A DNA stretch of 64,000 nucleotides from assembly GCF_020382885.2 (NCBI RefSeq), contig NC_058504.1, forward strand, positions 10,220,519-10,284,518. Reading direction: 5' to 3'. Below, in pieces: positions 11,187 through 24,116 of the stretch. A program made the position numbers and the translations under genes. Source of the stretch: Scatophagus argus (taxonomy: Eukaryota > Chordata > Actinopteri > Scatophagidae). Each line of letters begins with the position of its first letter. Positions within the stretch are counted from its first letter, which is position 1. A model generated the notes under the pieces. The model did not search any database, had not been told where the DNA came from, and worked only from the letters and a program-made list of their open reading frames with translations.

Positions 11187-14100
11187 TCATGCAACACTCT
11201 TTTCTCCTCCACCACTGAAGCCCTGTTTCCAGGAGGCTACACTGATGGCCTGGCTCAGAGAACTGATGAGGGAGGTCAGACCGATGAGATAGCCGTCCTC
11301 CCTGCTTCCTTCAGCCCACGGGACGTTGTGATGGAGCTCGCTCGTGTCGGACACAGGGGTTGTCTTCCCGAAGTCTATCATCCACACGCTGGCCTTGCTG
11401 CTGTGGTCGTGGACAAAGAGAAGCGAGCTGCCAATCACCTGGTCAGGTCAAACACATGAGTGTAAGTAGATTCATTATAAGAATATAAAGAGAGGATGAA
11501 TTTGAGTGAGATGAAAAAACAAAAAAAACCTCATTGGGCTCAGTATGGTCAAATTCTTTTCTCATCCCTCTTTTATACACTACCTGCTGTTTCCATCACG
11601 TTCTTCACTTCAGTAAACATTAAAGTAGACTTTCAGTGATTTGTCTCTATGTAAACAAACCTCATGGGTTCTAAAAAACACTGAATTCTTCAGCGCATCG
11701 CTCAGGGCCAGGAGTCTGGAGTGGTACGCTTTCTGAGAACACAGATAGGGTAGAGCTGTGACACATGGTAACAGAACTGTGTAGTAAAATGAGGAGCATG
11801 AACATCATTGGCAAAGACTGGGGAAATAAAGAATGAAAATTAGTGGGATTAGTGGAAAAACATACTTTATCAGTTTTTGCTTTTATTTTGAAATTTCCAT
11901 TTCATTCTTCACTTCAACATATACCGATCATCCTCGGTATCCCCTGCCTGATATTGTGTAGGTCCCCCTCTTGCCACATAACAACTCTGACATGGAGGCA
12001 TGGACAAAAGTCCTCTGAGGGTGTTCTGTGTTGTCTGGCCCTGGGACATTGGAAGCGGATCTTTGGGTTCTGTGGGTTACGAGGACTGGACTTGGTCCAA
12101 CATGTCCCACAGATGCTTGGCTGGTCTGAGATCTGAGCAGTTTGGGGGCCAGGGCAGCACTTTGAATTTGTCCTTGAGTCATGTTCCTCAGACCATTCTG
12201 AGCAGAACATTGCATTGATAATCAAGACATTCAGTTGTGGTTTTAATGTTTTGGCTGAGTGTCATGTGATCTTTGTTGGTTTGATTTTTTTATTTAATCA
12301 TCATTAAAAATGGAGTGTTGTTGTTGTTCAGCCCGCTTCCATCAGGTTTAGTCACTGATTTCTTCACTTTGTTCTCGATTTAGTTTTTGTTAATGATAAT
12401 ATGATTGAAGAGATGCTTTCTAAAGGGAGAGTGGAGTAATGTTATCAGTGTTTCTATGAAATGAAGAACTGACCAGGATGTCCAGATGACTCCTGGTGAA
12501 GTGAAGCAATGCCTCTGTGACCTGAGCTACTGTCAGAATTTTCCTGAAATCCCGCTGGACACTACCGTCCTCCATCTGACTCACAGAGAAAGGAAACACA
12601 ACAGCTTAGATGTGGCACATTCGAAAACTTGTAGAGCACTAAACAGTTCAGACGTTTTTGGGTAACATGAGCTGTGCATAAAACATTTTACTGGCCTTTA
12701 CTCCTACCATGATTCCTTCTATCCTGAAGCCCAGAGTGGATGTAGAACTGGTTGTATCCCTCCACTGAAGGTATCGCCATTTGGTCACCCCTTTCTGTGC
12801 ATGTTCCTCTGCTGACGGAGCTAATGGGTCTATTTTCACCATCTTCTGGTACATGTCACTCCGAAAAGGGGCCTTGACCCGAGCTTTGATCAGTTCCTCC
12901 TCCTGGTACGTCCTAAGAAGAAAATTCTCATGTTGTACATAAAAAACCCATATTGCTCTGGACAATCTCTGTGGACAGTGTAAGGTGAAAATATGACCCA
13001 CACACAGGCCAAGTTTTCAGGTTATTATTTCTTATTAGTTAGTGTATAAGAATGCAAGTTATCCTTCACTACAGGACAGGACTCATCACCTCTGGTATCA
13101 AGAAAATTGCTCTCAAATCTACCTGACTCCCATTTTGCAGTCCATTATGACGGGTCTCCTCAGACCACTCAGGAGGTCCTCCAGGCGCATGTAGCAGTGC
13201 TCCCCCCTGGTGACCAGGCCGTGGTACTGCGGGACAAAGGGTCTCAACGAGTCTTTCATCAGGTAGTCCAGGCACTTTGCTTCCACTTCACTGTACAGTT
13301 TCAACACCTCTCCACCCTCGCTCAGCTGGAAGTTACCTGGTGACAGCAACAACACCAAGCAAGGGACAAGGGCTGATTGATTGTCGATGTGTTCAACAAG
13401 GCATAAATGCTGACGGTGGATGGTGTGATTCTTTTGTGAATAAGTTCAAACTTTTTGACGGTGTAACTAGAACGCACATTTTCTTAGTTCTTAAAAAAAC
13501 CTGAGGATCTTGAGATAAAATATTATAACACAGCAACAGTGACATAGAGGGCAATGTGAACTATCTCATTTTAGTGGTTAGATTCATGTGCAGACTTGAT
13601 CACAGTAGTAGGTGGATGAACTGCAGGACACGTGCCTTGATGTCCAGCCAGCTGGACCCAGGAGCTCTGCCGCTGCAGCGACCAGTGCATCATGGTCAGG
13701 TAGGTTTTCCAGGAGCGGCACTGAGGCACAAAAAAGGAGCCGATTATGTTGTTTTTTTCGTGCAACAAGAACGCTGATATGCTGTTTTCCTGTTCACTAC
13801 AGTATGGCCAGTGGTTACCAATTTTCTGCAAAGCTTATTGTGTTTAAAGCCTGGAGCCAATCCCAGAATGCATTTTTTTTAAAGGAAGCTTATGCCTTTG
13901 AAAAAGCTAACAAGCATACAGACAAAAATCACGTGCAGGGCATTCGCAAGCTCCACAAACCTGCATTACAGCATGCGTGCGTGGAGACCAGAACTACGTA
14001 ACTGTGAGGCGACTGTGCACAGAAGTATTGATAAGGGAGTCTTAAATTATGTTTTTTGTGTCTACTAAAACAATTTACCGGTGCTTCATACACATTTCTC

Positions 14101-15968
14101 ACATCATATCATGGTACTCTGAAAAAATCTGTGACGTGGAAATGTCTGGCATGAAAAAGGCCTGTGAAGGAGTTTCATGTTGGTTGGTTGCTGCCAGAGG
14201 AATGGCCACTGAAAAGCCAAACACAAGAAACGAGGGAGACTCGAGCGTGCTCAGTAGAGATGCTGTTGCTTAATAAGGAAATCTGTAGTTTGACAGAAAT
14301 TTACATATTAAGATATTTGTAGGTGTTTGCACCCTAAACATTATTTTCGTCACTAAATTGTGCAGATGCTGATTTCCCACAGTCTTTTATTCATCCTTAC
14401 AGACCAATCTTCAGTCTCTGACAATACAAAATGCAAACTGCACTGAAAAAGTCTACCAACCCCCCCCCCCATCCTCCCAGTAGCTGCTCCTGTCATATCT
14501 CTGTCTGCTTTCATATCTATAGCAGCAGCCGCAGCAGCAGCAGCCAGGGATGCAAACAGCATTCAAATCTGACCTCATCAAAGTCCTCTTTCAAGCCCAT
14601 GCAAATCACCACAGGTGCAAAGAACAGTTGAGAATAAAGTTTTAAGCCTCTGCACTGGAAAAGCAGAGCAGCCACACACACAGATGTGATGTCAGTGAAT
14701 ATACTGGGATAGCAGGTGTCAAAAATAAATGACAATGTGGCTTTAAACCATCCATTCAGCGTTCATCTCAGTCATTCTCACCTTCCTCAGTGTCCTCCTC
14801 TTTGAACCAGCATCCTCTCCTTCACTGAAGACTTCATCACTCTCTGCTGAGGAGAGGCTGATGGAGGAGCAGGAGGAGGAGGTGGAGGAGTGCAACAGCC
14901 TGGAGAGGATTGGATGTGGTGAGGACCACTGATGTGCTGTGGGGCTCGCTTTCAGCTCCTCGGCCTCTCTGTCCTCTGGGGTCTCCACACGCTCCTCGTT
15001 CTTTCCCTCTCCTCCTGAAAAGGGAGCTCTCTCCATCTCTTCATCCTCTTCTTTTTTGTTCTCCATCTCCAAACTTGCGCTTGTACCCCTGTAGTATTTC
15101 CATTCACTGTTTGTGCCCTCTCCTCTTTCCTTGTCATCTTCTACCCTCCTTCTCCCATTTGGCCGTGTGCTCTCCCATCGATCTGGCACGACTTCGTAGC
15201 TCCCTCCTAACCTCTGCCTCCTCCTCGTCCTCCATTTTGCCTTCACTTCATCCCTAGCACACCTCATGTTCAACAAGTATTCTTTTCTCTCTGTGCCGTG
15301 CTCCAACTCATTCCCATCTTGGTTCGTCATGCCGTCGTGTCTGAAAGGGGGATGGTGAGTGATGCTCAGCTCTGAGTTGAGGACGTTGTCCAACTCTCCA
15401 TCCTCTCCGAGTCCACCTATACACTGACTGTAAGGGGGGAAACTTCTTGTCGACTGAAGTCTGGGCCTGGACCTCTCTCTGATGCTCCTGCTGGAAGACC
15501 CTTCATTGATTGTCAGATGTTGGTGCGCCTCATCTGATAGTCCAGCAGAAAAGTCATTATCCGTAGTTTGCTTGTTCCCTGTCTTCATCTTCATTCCCTC
15601 CATGTGGTTACCATCTGTCATGTCCATCTTTGAGTCCAGTGTGGAGCACAGATGATGAATCTGCTCCATGAGCCCGGCATGCTCTTGTACAAAACAAGGA
15701 AGTATTTACAAGAGATACACGGTTTTGAATATATTTGAGGAAATACATTTACAATTCTAAACACCACTGTAGCATCAGCAGCAAAGTCTTTGAAAAGACA
15801 AACAGAAACGTGTTACAAACAATCACACCTCGAAATCACCTTACCTTGTGTTTTCAACCAGTCGGGGTTCTGCGATAGAAAGCTTTCGCCTTTCACTGAG
15901 CAACATCCCTCTCTCACTCGACCTGCTGGTTTTGCATGCAGTGACGTTTTTAAGTTTCCAAAGCTCAT
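11187..15968 (-). CDS. Inositol-trisphosphate 3-kinase (ITPK family, subtype uncertain)
   Basis: This cytosolic kinase converts Ins(1,4,5)P3 to Ins(1,3,4,5)P4 using ATP. Exons on the minus strand: 15845-15968, 14782-15683, 13636-13720, 13123-13336, 12708-12912, 12474-12575, 11661-11732 and 11187-11438, giving 651 codons plus stop with frame intact. The start [11 protein letters not shown] is preceded directly by an in-frame TGA. Residues 1-342 are a charged, low-complexity regulatory region. The catalytic part has [11 protein letters not shown], the lysine of GGEVLKLY (ATP), [24 protein letters not shown] near residue 436, [13 protein letters not shown], and MIDFGKTTP with Asp590, ending [14 protein letters not shown]. 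Odd points: the calmodulin-binding segment is about five residues shorter than in human ITPKs, TKPRY has become TKWRY, and the intron after 13636 starts with GC. Mammalian ITPKA, B and C are not in the equivalent human region. Confidence 0.93.
11920..12240. repeat. Teleost interspersed repeat in an ITPK intron (DNA-transposon-like)
   Basis: Words such as GGGTTCTGTGGGTTACGAGG, ATGTCCCACAGATGCTTGGC and TTTGGGGGCCAGGGCAGCAC are typical of a widespread fish repeat usually counted as a non-autonomous DNA transposon. Open frames on both strands here (11843-12136 plus, 11914-12225 minus) are by-products. Lies between exons 12474-12575 and 11661-11732 of the kinase gene. Confidence 0.5.
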
Positions 15969-16554
15969 TCAGCTGACAGAGACGCAGGCCAAGAGGAGAT
16001 CCAGGAATGACAGATGTGACCGTGTCAGATCGCAGGGTGGAGACAGAACAAAGTGTTCACCCAGCACATATGAGTGTATGCTTTTTGCTCAATGTTTTCT
16101 GACCATGCAAACACAATCTGATGAACAGTTTTCAGCAGGTTTTATTGCAGCAGTTGAACAGAATGTACTGTAGGATGGATTTTCACTGTAGTTATATACA
16201 TTTTTGGCTTATTTCAAGATATTATGATGATATAAAAATCATGATTTTACATGCTGTTTCAGTAACATTTCAGCAAAGAAACAGCCTTCATAGCTGAAAC
16301 AGGGAAACAGGAATTGAAGCCAGTGAGTATTTAACATTTTGATATATTTCTGCGCACATGTACAGAGCAGACATAAATATTTATATGATCAAATACAGAT
16401 GCAATATAACCATATAAATACTGTGTGTACATCTGGAGAAAGTGCATTGTGAAATAAAAAATTGATGAAATAAAAAAAAATGAATATGTAATGAAAATGT
16501 ATTGTGATTTATACTGCATTAGTTTCATAGCTACATAACATAAACTGACTATAC

Positions 16555-16576
16555 TTTATTTATATGCTTCTTTATT
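16555..16576 (-). terminator. bscl2: Likely bscl2 polyadenylation signals (two AATAAA)
   Basis: On the minus strand AATAAA occurs at 16555-16560 and again at 16571-16576, about 410 bases after the seipin stop codon. The 3' UTR would then cover about 16550-16985, leaving roughly 0.6 kb before the first ITPK exon at 15968. The DNA at 15969-16550 holds no other gene that I can see and should contain the ITPK promoter. Confidence 0.5.
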
Positions 16577-16985
16577 TCAGTCCCATAGTGTCAGTCCCAT
16601 AAATCCTATGGTCCTGACATTAAAGCTGAAACACCAGGCAGGGCAGCTCAGGTGATCACCAAGCACATTATTCAGGAGTGTATGGATGCTTTAGAGAATT
16701 TTCAACCACATGTCTCTCTTAAATCTCTATCGTTACATCTTGCTGTCGAGATCCCAATCCAATTTCTCCCTCACTTTTATTAACGGCCTCATGCTTCTTC
16801 TGACTCATTTCTTTCTCCCTGATCACGTATCTGTCTGTTGTGCACCTCTGTGCTGTTGCCAAAGTGCAAATGGGGATCCTCCTGGCTCAGATTTGTGGGG
16901 GTGATGTGGAGGGGACCCAGTGCCTCCGCAGCACCTGTGAAGAAATGAGTTCTTGTAAGTACCAGGCTGCTGATGCCAATCTATT

Positions 16986-19900
16986 TTATAATGCTGGGGT
17001 TCTTGCTGCCTGCGCTTTTGCACCTGTAGCAGCATCTTTTTCATCCTCTTGCTGGCTGTTATTCATGCTCTCCCCGTCTGACAGCAGTCCATCTGTTCTC
17101 ACCTGTAAACAACAAGGAAAACATGCACACACAGCTTGTTGAGTTGGAACTATTACACCTGAGAGAATCTGGTAATAATTCACACTCACTTTTTGAAGCG
17201 TGAAGCCCTGCAACTAAAGCTGAGATCAGTATTGTCTGCACTGTGAAGGGTCTCTCGTCTCACCTGCTCAGGTGCCCATTCCACTTTCAACGGCAGCCTC
17301 ACGTAGCTGAGGACGAACAGGAGACTGAGGAAGACAAAATTGCTGGACACGCCCACCAGGGCTGAGAGGAGAGGGAAGTTGAACAACAAGTATCTGGCGA
17401 AAGGGGAAGAAACTGTTATAATAGCTTACAGTAATTATGATGTGATGAGGTATTAGAAAAAGCTCCCACTTTCTGTGAGATTGACTAGATTCTCAATAAT
17501 CCCCTTCAGCTAGCCATATAGAAAATTTCTGAATGTGTTGAATTTATTCCACATTGGGCCGTCCGTGTAGATGGACAGAAACTCAACATGTCTTGTGAGA
17601 TACAGATGGATTCAGATCCTGGAGGAAGGCTTCAGATGCTTCACTTGAGTAAGAACTCACCAGATGGAGAAAATACTTGAAGTATCAACAAGTTAAAGTC
17701 CTGCATTCTGCATTCTGACTGAGATCAGCACCAGTTCTTTCTGTTTTCCTTTAGTGCTCTTTTTCTCATCTTCTCTCTGTATGTTCATGAAGTAAAGTAA
17801 AATTCCCCTCCATCTAGATTACATTACAGAGGATTCCAGCAGCTCCACGCTTGCTGCTGCAGAAGTTGAGAAACGAGAATGAAAATAAATCCGCTTTTTG
17901 CTCCCAAAAGTTTTAACTGATACACCCTGTGCTCTCCTTGACTCAGTGTGTTTGTATCTCCAGAATATCCAGGCAATGCAAACATGTCTCTTCCCCAGAG
18001 CTCACAGATCGTAGCAGCTGTCTGCCAGTTAACAGAATCGCTCAGTCCGAAACGCCTCCAGCCAGAGAAAGTCTGCGATTTTTCAGCTTGAGCCCGACCC
18101 TTAAATCGACACCAGCCTAAAACTGTGTAATTTTTCTTTTTTGTTTTGAGTTTTGTTATGTAATCTTGTGTTGAAGTACAAATGTTACTTGCTTTGGTGC
18201 CTTGGGCTTAAATAATATGGATTTTTTTTTTACCCTCCTTGTAGTCTTTCATCATCCGATATAATGTATGTTAGTGTCACATCCATTATACAGTATAAGT
18301 CAGTTTCATGTTGCTGGTATGTGCACCATGCTGCCGACTCTTACCTTAAACCAGTGAAATGAGCATGAATGTAGAACTGAGATGAGTATATCTGCACCTT
18401 GTTGGACAGGATCTCAATGACCGCTGAGACGGAAGGAGCGTACTGCACATGGCAAATAAAATTATTAGGTCGACTTCAACAAAACTGCTACTCAGGCACA
18501 CTCGCACAGGCTACGACTTTCACAAAGCAGTGCAGGACTCACAGGGTCATCTGTGTAGTCTGAGAAGAGCTCCACCTCCAGCACTTGTTTCTGCTCAGTG
18601 GCTCCGCTCAGAAAGGCCGGGAGGAACAGCAGCGTTCCCAGGTGCCTCAGCAGGTCTGAACGGTATCGCAGCATGCTCTGACCACAGCAGGACAACACAG
18701 TCAGCCTGGCATACACACCCAGGGCAGGGCAACAATACAGCACACAGTGCCTTGGGGATGAATAAATCTCCTCTTTCTGTTTTTTTTTTATTTATTTTTT
18801 TTTACAAATGTGTGATGCCTCATCCCTAGAAGATGTTTTCAGTGATGAATATTTAAGGAAAGGATGCTTGTTGTTGTCCTGTAATCAAAATTTTCTCCTT
18901 TCACCTGTGTTACTGAATCATTGGCTTGCGGGCTCAGTTTAATGAACACTAACAAAAGCTGATCTCAGTGGGCCCAAGTGGAGCTCAAAATACAAACTCC
19001 TGCACAGTCTTATTAAGTTCGATGCAGTAGTTCTACCAAATTCAATTTATTTTTAAAATGGAACTTGTTTTTGTTTTTCTTTTGGTTTTGACTTGACTCA
19101 GTTCTAGAATGAGTTTTGAGGTTGTATTTTCTGGCTGTAGATTTGACTAAAATAGAACATGGCAGCGTAAAGTAATTTACAATTCTAAATTCACTCGAAG
19201 ATCGTTACTCCCACCATGTATTTTTATCTGTATTTGTTCACATGTTTTTGCTGTTATCTCAGTCACCGGAGCACTGAGATCTCCTTCTGTTGTGGTGAAG
19301 CTTTGCAGCAAGCATAAGCAGCCCTAATCTGGCTCTGACCAGGCTGTGCAAATTAAAAGGCTATTATGCGTCAGCGCTGTACTCACAAAGCGAGAGCTGG
19401 CTGAGGACAGCAGTTGTCTTGCCTGAGAAACACACACAAACGCAACAGTGAATCAGCCGGAACTTGAAGCATGGTTTGATTGTATGGACACATATGGCCA
19501 CGCAGAAGCTGAACAAATTTTTTGTGCATCTTACAGAGCGAGCAGAGGAGGCAACTTGTCCTCCCTCCCGAGAGAAATATGTTGTCTTGATCATAAACAT
19601 CCCCAGCTCCCGATTGACTGGAGAATCGGGCATCTCCAGCTGCAGAGAGACCCGATAGGCCTGGCCAAATGTCAGCACCTGAATATGCATTTTTAAAAAA
19701 TATTACAGAATTCTTCAGTGAATACCTGAACGTTTGATACATAGACAGAAACATAAACACACATTTTCATGCATACATGTTTCTTGTTCCTCATCAGTGA
19801 GATGTTGGCCACTGGGTAAGAGCACAAAAACGAGGCAGGAGATTCACAGTCGGTCCTGCGGATGAAAACATCAATGGCTAAGTGAGACAGTAAATGCAAG

Positions 19901-20218
19901 AACGAGGGAGTCAAACACACAATAACTACATTCTGCGTTTTTCTGGTGCAAGATTTCACATACACACCTGTAGTAATAGTGCACAGGTGTGGAAAAAGCT
20001 GCCTTGGGCATGTAGGAGTGGTAGAAGCTCCCGTATAAAAAGGCTGCCATCCAGAGGAGCAGGAAGACAACAGAGGACACAACAAGGGTCTGTTTAACTC
20101 TCTGACGGACATGTGACAGTGCCATGGTAACAGCACCCTGGAGCCTCAGCACCGTCTGATCAATGAGGACTGATAGGTCTCCATCATCTCCTGGACGCAA
20201 ATAACTTTCTTGATCCAT
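16986..20218 (-). CDS. bscl2: Seipin (BSCL2)
   Basis: Seipin is an ER membrane protein that oligomerises at ER-lipid droplet contacts and controls droplet formation. Exons (minus): 19968-20218, 19777-19855, 19535-19678, 18543-18677, 18345-18442, 17264-17393 and 16986-17102, giving 317 codons plus stop in frame. The start MDQESYLRPG lies eight bases after a 5'-UTR acceptor. Membrane helix 1 is near residues 45-64 (LVVSSVVFLLLWMAAFLYG). The luminal beta-sandwich has CSYPVANISL, with the glycosylation site N101-I-S equivalent to the human NVS sequence in which neuropathy mutations occur, then PDSPVNRELGMF, RYRSDLLRHL and YIHAHFTGLRY. Helix 2 is near 244-267. The cytosolic tail is acidic (SDGESMNNSQQEDEKD) and much shorter than the human tail. 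Confidence 0.96.
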
Positions 20219-22054
20219 AACAACGGCTGTAGAACCACAGAACGAAACAAACAAACAAAAAACTCAGAATGGTAACAACTAGAAAGGTAAAGGTAACCAC
20301 ATCACAACCATGTATTAAAAGGTAGAGTGTAGAAACAATGAAAAGGGCTGTACTGACTGCATACTGACCAGGGCTAAGGCTAAAAGCGCATTCTGCGTGG
20401 TCTGAAAAGTCAAGCCTTGATGACGTTATGATCTCATGAAGAATAAGACACAAGTACAACTTTGATTGCACTGAGAGTTCAGAAACCACCGAGTCCAATC
20501 TGAGTCACAAGCACAGACCTTTTTGGATCAGATGACTCCAAACTGTGTCAACTGTCACCATGACTGTATTACTTGTATCGAGAGACACATAAGCAACTAA
20601 GAAGTGGCACAACTATGAGTTTGTAGACACAGTACGTGTCATATAATAATGTTGATGGATTACAAATTAGGCTACTTTTACTGATGTATTAAAATAGGAT
20701 AAATTAGATTTCCAAATCCACACTGAGAACTATGATGGCAAAGATTACAGTGCGGGGATACTAAAGCAACTTTCACAAAACATCCGCATTGAAATTTAAG
20801 ACAACAGTCTAATTAACAGATCCATGTGGTATCAAACAGCAGCATGCCTGCAGCAGTACTCTGTCTTCCTATATAAAACTCACCCCTGGCCAGCTATGAG
20901 TTGTTAGGAAATCACTTCTCCTTTTCCCGAAATGTCTTGGTCCACAGCTTGACACTGTCTTGATTAAAAGTTATGAACAGAAAACCCCAAAATAGCTTAT
21001 CCTTCACTTCAACAAAAGCTGCCATTGGACAGGATTTAGCCCGTCCCACATGAAGGGAGATGCTGCTGCTGCCAAGTGGAAGCAGAGTTCCAACCGTTGA
21101 ACAGGCAGAAGGCAGAGGCTTTATTTAGTTTTGGCAGTTGCTAAAACTGTTTGATACATTGCCTTTTGTGCCAATGGTGGATGATAATTTGACTTCAAGG
21201 CCAGTTTATATTTTCAATTTGTTCATTTATTGCATTTGTTTACATCCTATAGCCTATAATCCATACTTTTAATCATGCTGGCTGGGTGTGCTCACAACTG
21301 TGTTTAATTGCTGAATTATTTGCTTTTTATTTATTTGCTTACATTAAAGACAGAAAATCGAAATGAAAAAGGAGGATCATCTCTCACCGAGAGGGGGCGA
21401 CCTCCTGTGGCAGAACAAAAAAACCCCGCCAAAGTATCTGAGCGTAAAAGAGGAAGACGCTTACATCCAATCACAAGGAGCGACCGGCCCAAACCGGAAG
21501 AGGTCTGTTGTACACTTCATTTCACAAAACGTCTGGAAACCTGCTGCAAGGTGATGTTTGACTTATGTTTCTCAATTTATTATTTAAGTCATTTAATGAA
21601 ATGTCTAATAATGCTTAAGAGGAACCGAGAAAACACACCAACATGACGAAATCGTGCAGTTAATATCAGGGAGAGTCTGCAGAGCTCTTAAATTTAAATT
21701 TCGGCTTGACAAGTATTTACTAAACAGTGGACAGCTTCTGATATTAATTCAGAAAATTTGTCATAACAAGTGTTTTATATTGAGCCCTTCATTAGACAGA
21801 TTAATAAAACTGCCTTTAAGCACAGTTATTAAGGTTGCATAAACGGACACATAGTGACACATGCAGTTAATATATTATCTTAGTAATTAGAAATGGAGGA
21901 AAAAAGAACACTCTTAAACGTTCACAGAGGTCTCAAATCACAGGTTGAAATATAAGTTTGCTGAGGCCGCTCGTTAAAAGACATTTTATGTTTAATTAAA
22001 TAGAATATCCCACAACAATGCAATGTGTGATTTGTCCTGTCTTCCTCTTGCAGG
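20219..22054. promoter_or_regulatory. Head-to-head promoter region between bscl2 and rnaseh2c
   Basis: Both genes start with an untranslated leader: the seipin acceptor is at about 20227 and the rnaseh2c acceptor (cttgcag) ends just before 22054. The 1.8 kb between them should hold both first exons. Visible signals are a minus-strand CCAAT box near 21024, a plus-strand CCAAT near 21469, and an ETS-type ACCGGAAG at 21494-21501. A GC-rich patch at 21391-21405 has a weak CTCF-like match. A donor-like CTGCAAG|gtgatg at about 21549 could end the rnaseh2c leader exon. No coding ORF is credible here. Confidence 0.5.
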
Positions 22055-23902
22055 ATGTCCTCAAACACAAGTATTATTCGCGTTCAGATGTCATCTACGG
22101 GCCAGGCACAGCGAGGCCCAGTCCACCTAATGCCCTGTGAGATCGAACACAACGGATCTGCCCAGGTCTCACAGTACTTCACTGCTACCACAAAAGACCA
22201 CAAACAAGGTGCACTCAGGACATGTTTGATATCTTGTTTGATAAAGCTGATTAGACAAGATCCAGATGCTACTGAATCAGCTTTCCTTGCATAAAAAAAC
22301 AGTGGTGGAGATAAAACCCATGAAAAAAATAAGCACACAAATGATGCTGGAAATAGGAACTCAAAAGCTGTCTGTCTGCTGGTGACCATGTTTTAATTGA
22401 TCTGTTTTGGAAAGTGTATGTTTTTAATAATATGGGTCTGTAGTCTATAATGCCTCCACCTTCAAGGATCACATTTCTACGCCAGTGAAATGAAGAGACA
22501 AGACACTCAAACCTTCCATCTTGTAAAAGTCTATAATTAAGAATTTTGAATTTTGACAAAAACTCAAGATGACTAACACTGGTTTTTGTAAAAAGTATTT
22601 CCCATATGGTACATTTTTTTAGTTCAGATCTTCCAGGTCAGGATAGATGTTTGGTCCACATTTTCATCATAAGAGAATGGATAAGTAATTTGTCTGTAAA
22701 AATCATTTAAGAAGATTATCATTATTATCTCCAGCTTTTGGAAAATGATCTAGGGTGATATGATACTGAATTATTTTGACATCTATTCAGCAATTTAGGA
22801 CTTCAAGCGGTCACATCAGATGAATTTAAAAAGGCATATCTTGACATTTTATCTGACAGTCATTTTTCATTCGGGGAAACCCGTCTTTAACAACAATCCT
22901 TTGTGTTTCTTTCTCGGTACAGAGAAGACCGTGTCATTCAGAGGGCGTCGGTTGAAGGGGCAGGAACTCAGCTGTCCACAGGGCTACACTGGCTTGGTGC
23001 TGAAAGAGATAAACAAGCCCGGCTCTGACCAAGAGGTAAACAGCACTGATGTCACAAGAACTGTCAATGGATCAGCCAAACTTGAGACAAACCACTGATA
23101 GGGACATAAATGTATCTACATGATGCTAAATTGTGTCTTTGTGTGTCTGTGTGTGTATCCAGGACAGAACAGTCAGATTATCCTCTGTGTTTGACAAGCT
23201 GACCTACTGGAACCTGGAAACTCCTCCGAACTCTGATGATACGGTTGTGATGGCGATGGATTGGCCAGAGTTGGCTGAGGCAGTGAGTCTTATTTTTTTC
23301 ATTTATTTATTTTTGCAACTGACTTTAAAAAGAGTGATTTAATCAAGGACAAGATGAACCTGTGTCACCCAGTAACTGAAGATGTACTTTTGTGGCCATA
23401 ATATTGCAAAAGTAAAAATAATATAAGCTCAACACAAGTCTTGTGAAATCTTATATTATGCAGAATGTAGTTAAGAAGGTTTAAAATCAGGTTGATAGTA
23501 AAATTATCTGGATAAGTTTTGTTTTTATTTTTTTTTTTATTCTGCAAGCTTTTCAAGTAAATTTTTGCTGTGAGTGAACTAACAAAACCTACTGCTGCAC
23601 ACTGAAATACAAACAATTTTAATAAAAATACTTGTGTCTGTCACACAAGTGCTGTTAAAATGAATTCTGCAGCCGAACACCTTTTTAGTTCAGCCTGTGT
23701 CTTTCAGTCACTACTGAGCCCACATGCTAATGATCTGCATACAATGTGGTTACATTAAAAATGGATTTCTGGGTTGCTATAGGAACAGGGTTGGAGCACT
23801 GTCTTTATTATCCTCTCCCCAGTTTAACAACGGATCCACGGATTTGTGGATGGACATTGATATTTTGTCTCTTCGCAGATCCACGGGCCAGTAGAGGACT
23901 GA
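22055..23902 (+). CDS. rnaseh2c: Ribonuclease H2 subunit C
   Basis: Subunit C forms, with subunit B, the scaffold of the nuclear RNase H2 complex that removes ribonucleotides embedded in DNA and RNA-DNA hybrids. Exons: 22055-22208, 22923-23035, 23163-23282 and 23879-23902, giving 136 codons plus stop in frame. Recognised stretches are [12 protein letters not shown] near the N-terminus, [31 protein letters not shown], and the C-terminal [15 protein letters not shown], which aligns with the human ending TWPSLAAAIHAQVPED. It is shorter than the human protein (164 aa), mainly in the N-terminus and the acidic linker. It lies head to head with seipin and tail to tail with zbtb3. Confidence 0.95.
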
Positions 23903-24116
23903 AGAGAGACAAAACTACCTGCTGAGTGAGATGGCAGGTTGGTGCCACCTCAGTTAAGAAGAAATGTTAAGAATGAAATGTACAGTTTGTGGTTTGTGGT
24001 TACAGTCAGTGAAAAGACCTAAGAAATGCTAACCAGTTCGGTGTTACTATGGCACAGCAATACGTAACAAGTGTAATGTTTATATTTTTGTATGATATGT
24101 TCTTTTTTGTAGCAAA

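Noticed and set aside
11148-11459. 103-codon plus-strand ORF
   Set aside because: It is the antisense shadow of the last ITPK exon (11187-11438).
19380-19430. Possible extra seipin exon (ARQLLSSASSRF) between 19535 and 18677
   Set aside because: Joining 19535 directly to 18677 gives SARS-SMLRYRS, which aligns gap-free with human SSRS-VMLHYRS, so the extra piece is intronic.
20184-20498. 104-codon hydrophobic minus-strand ORF upstream of seipin
   Set aside because: It is out of frame with seipin, passes through the leader acceptor near 20227, and shows only intronic T-rich coding bias.
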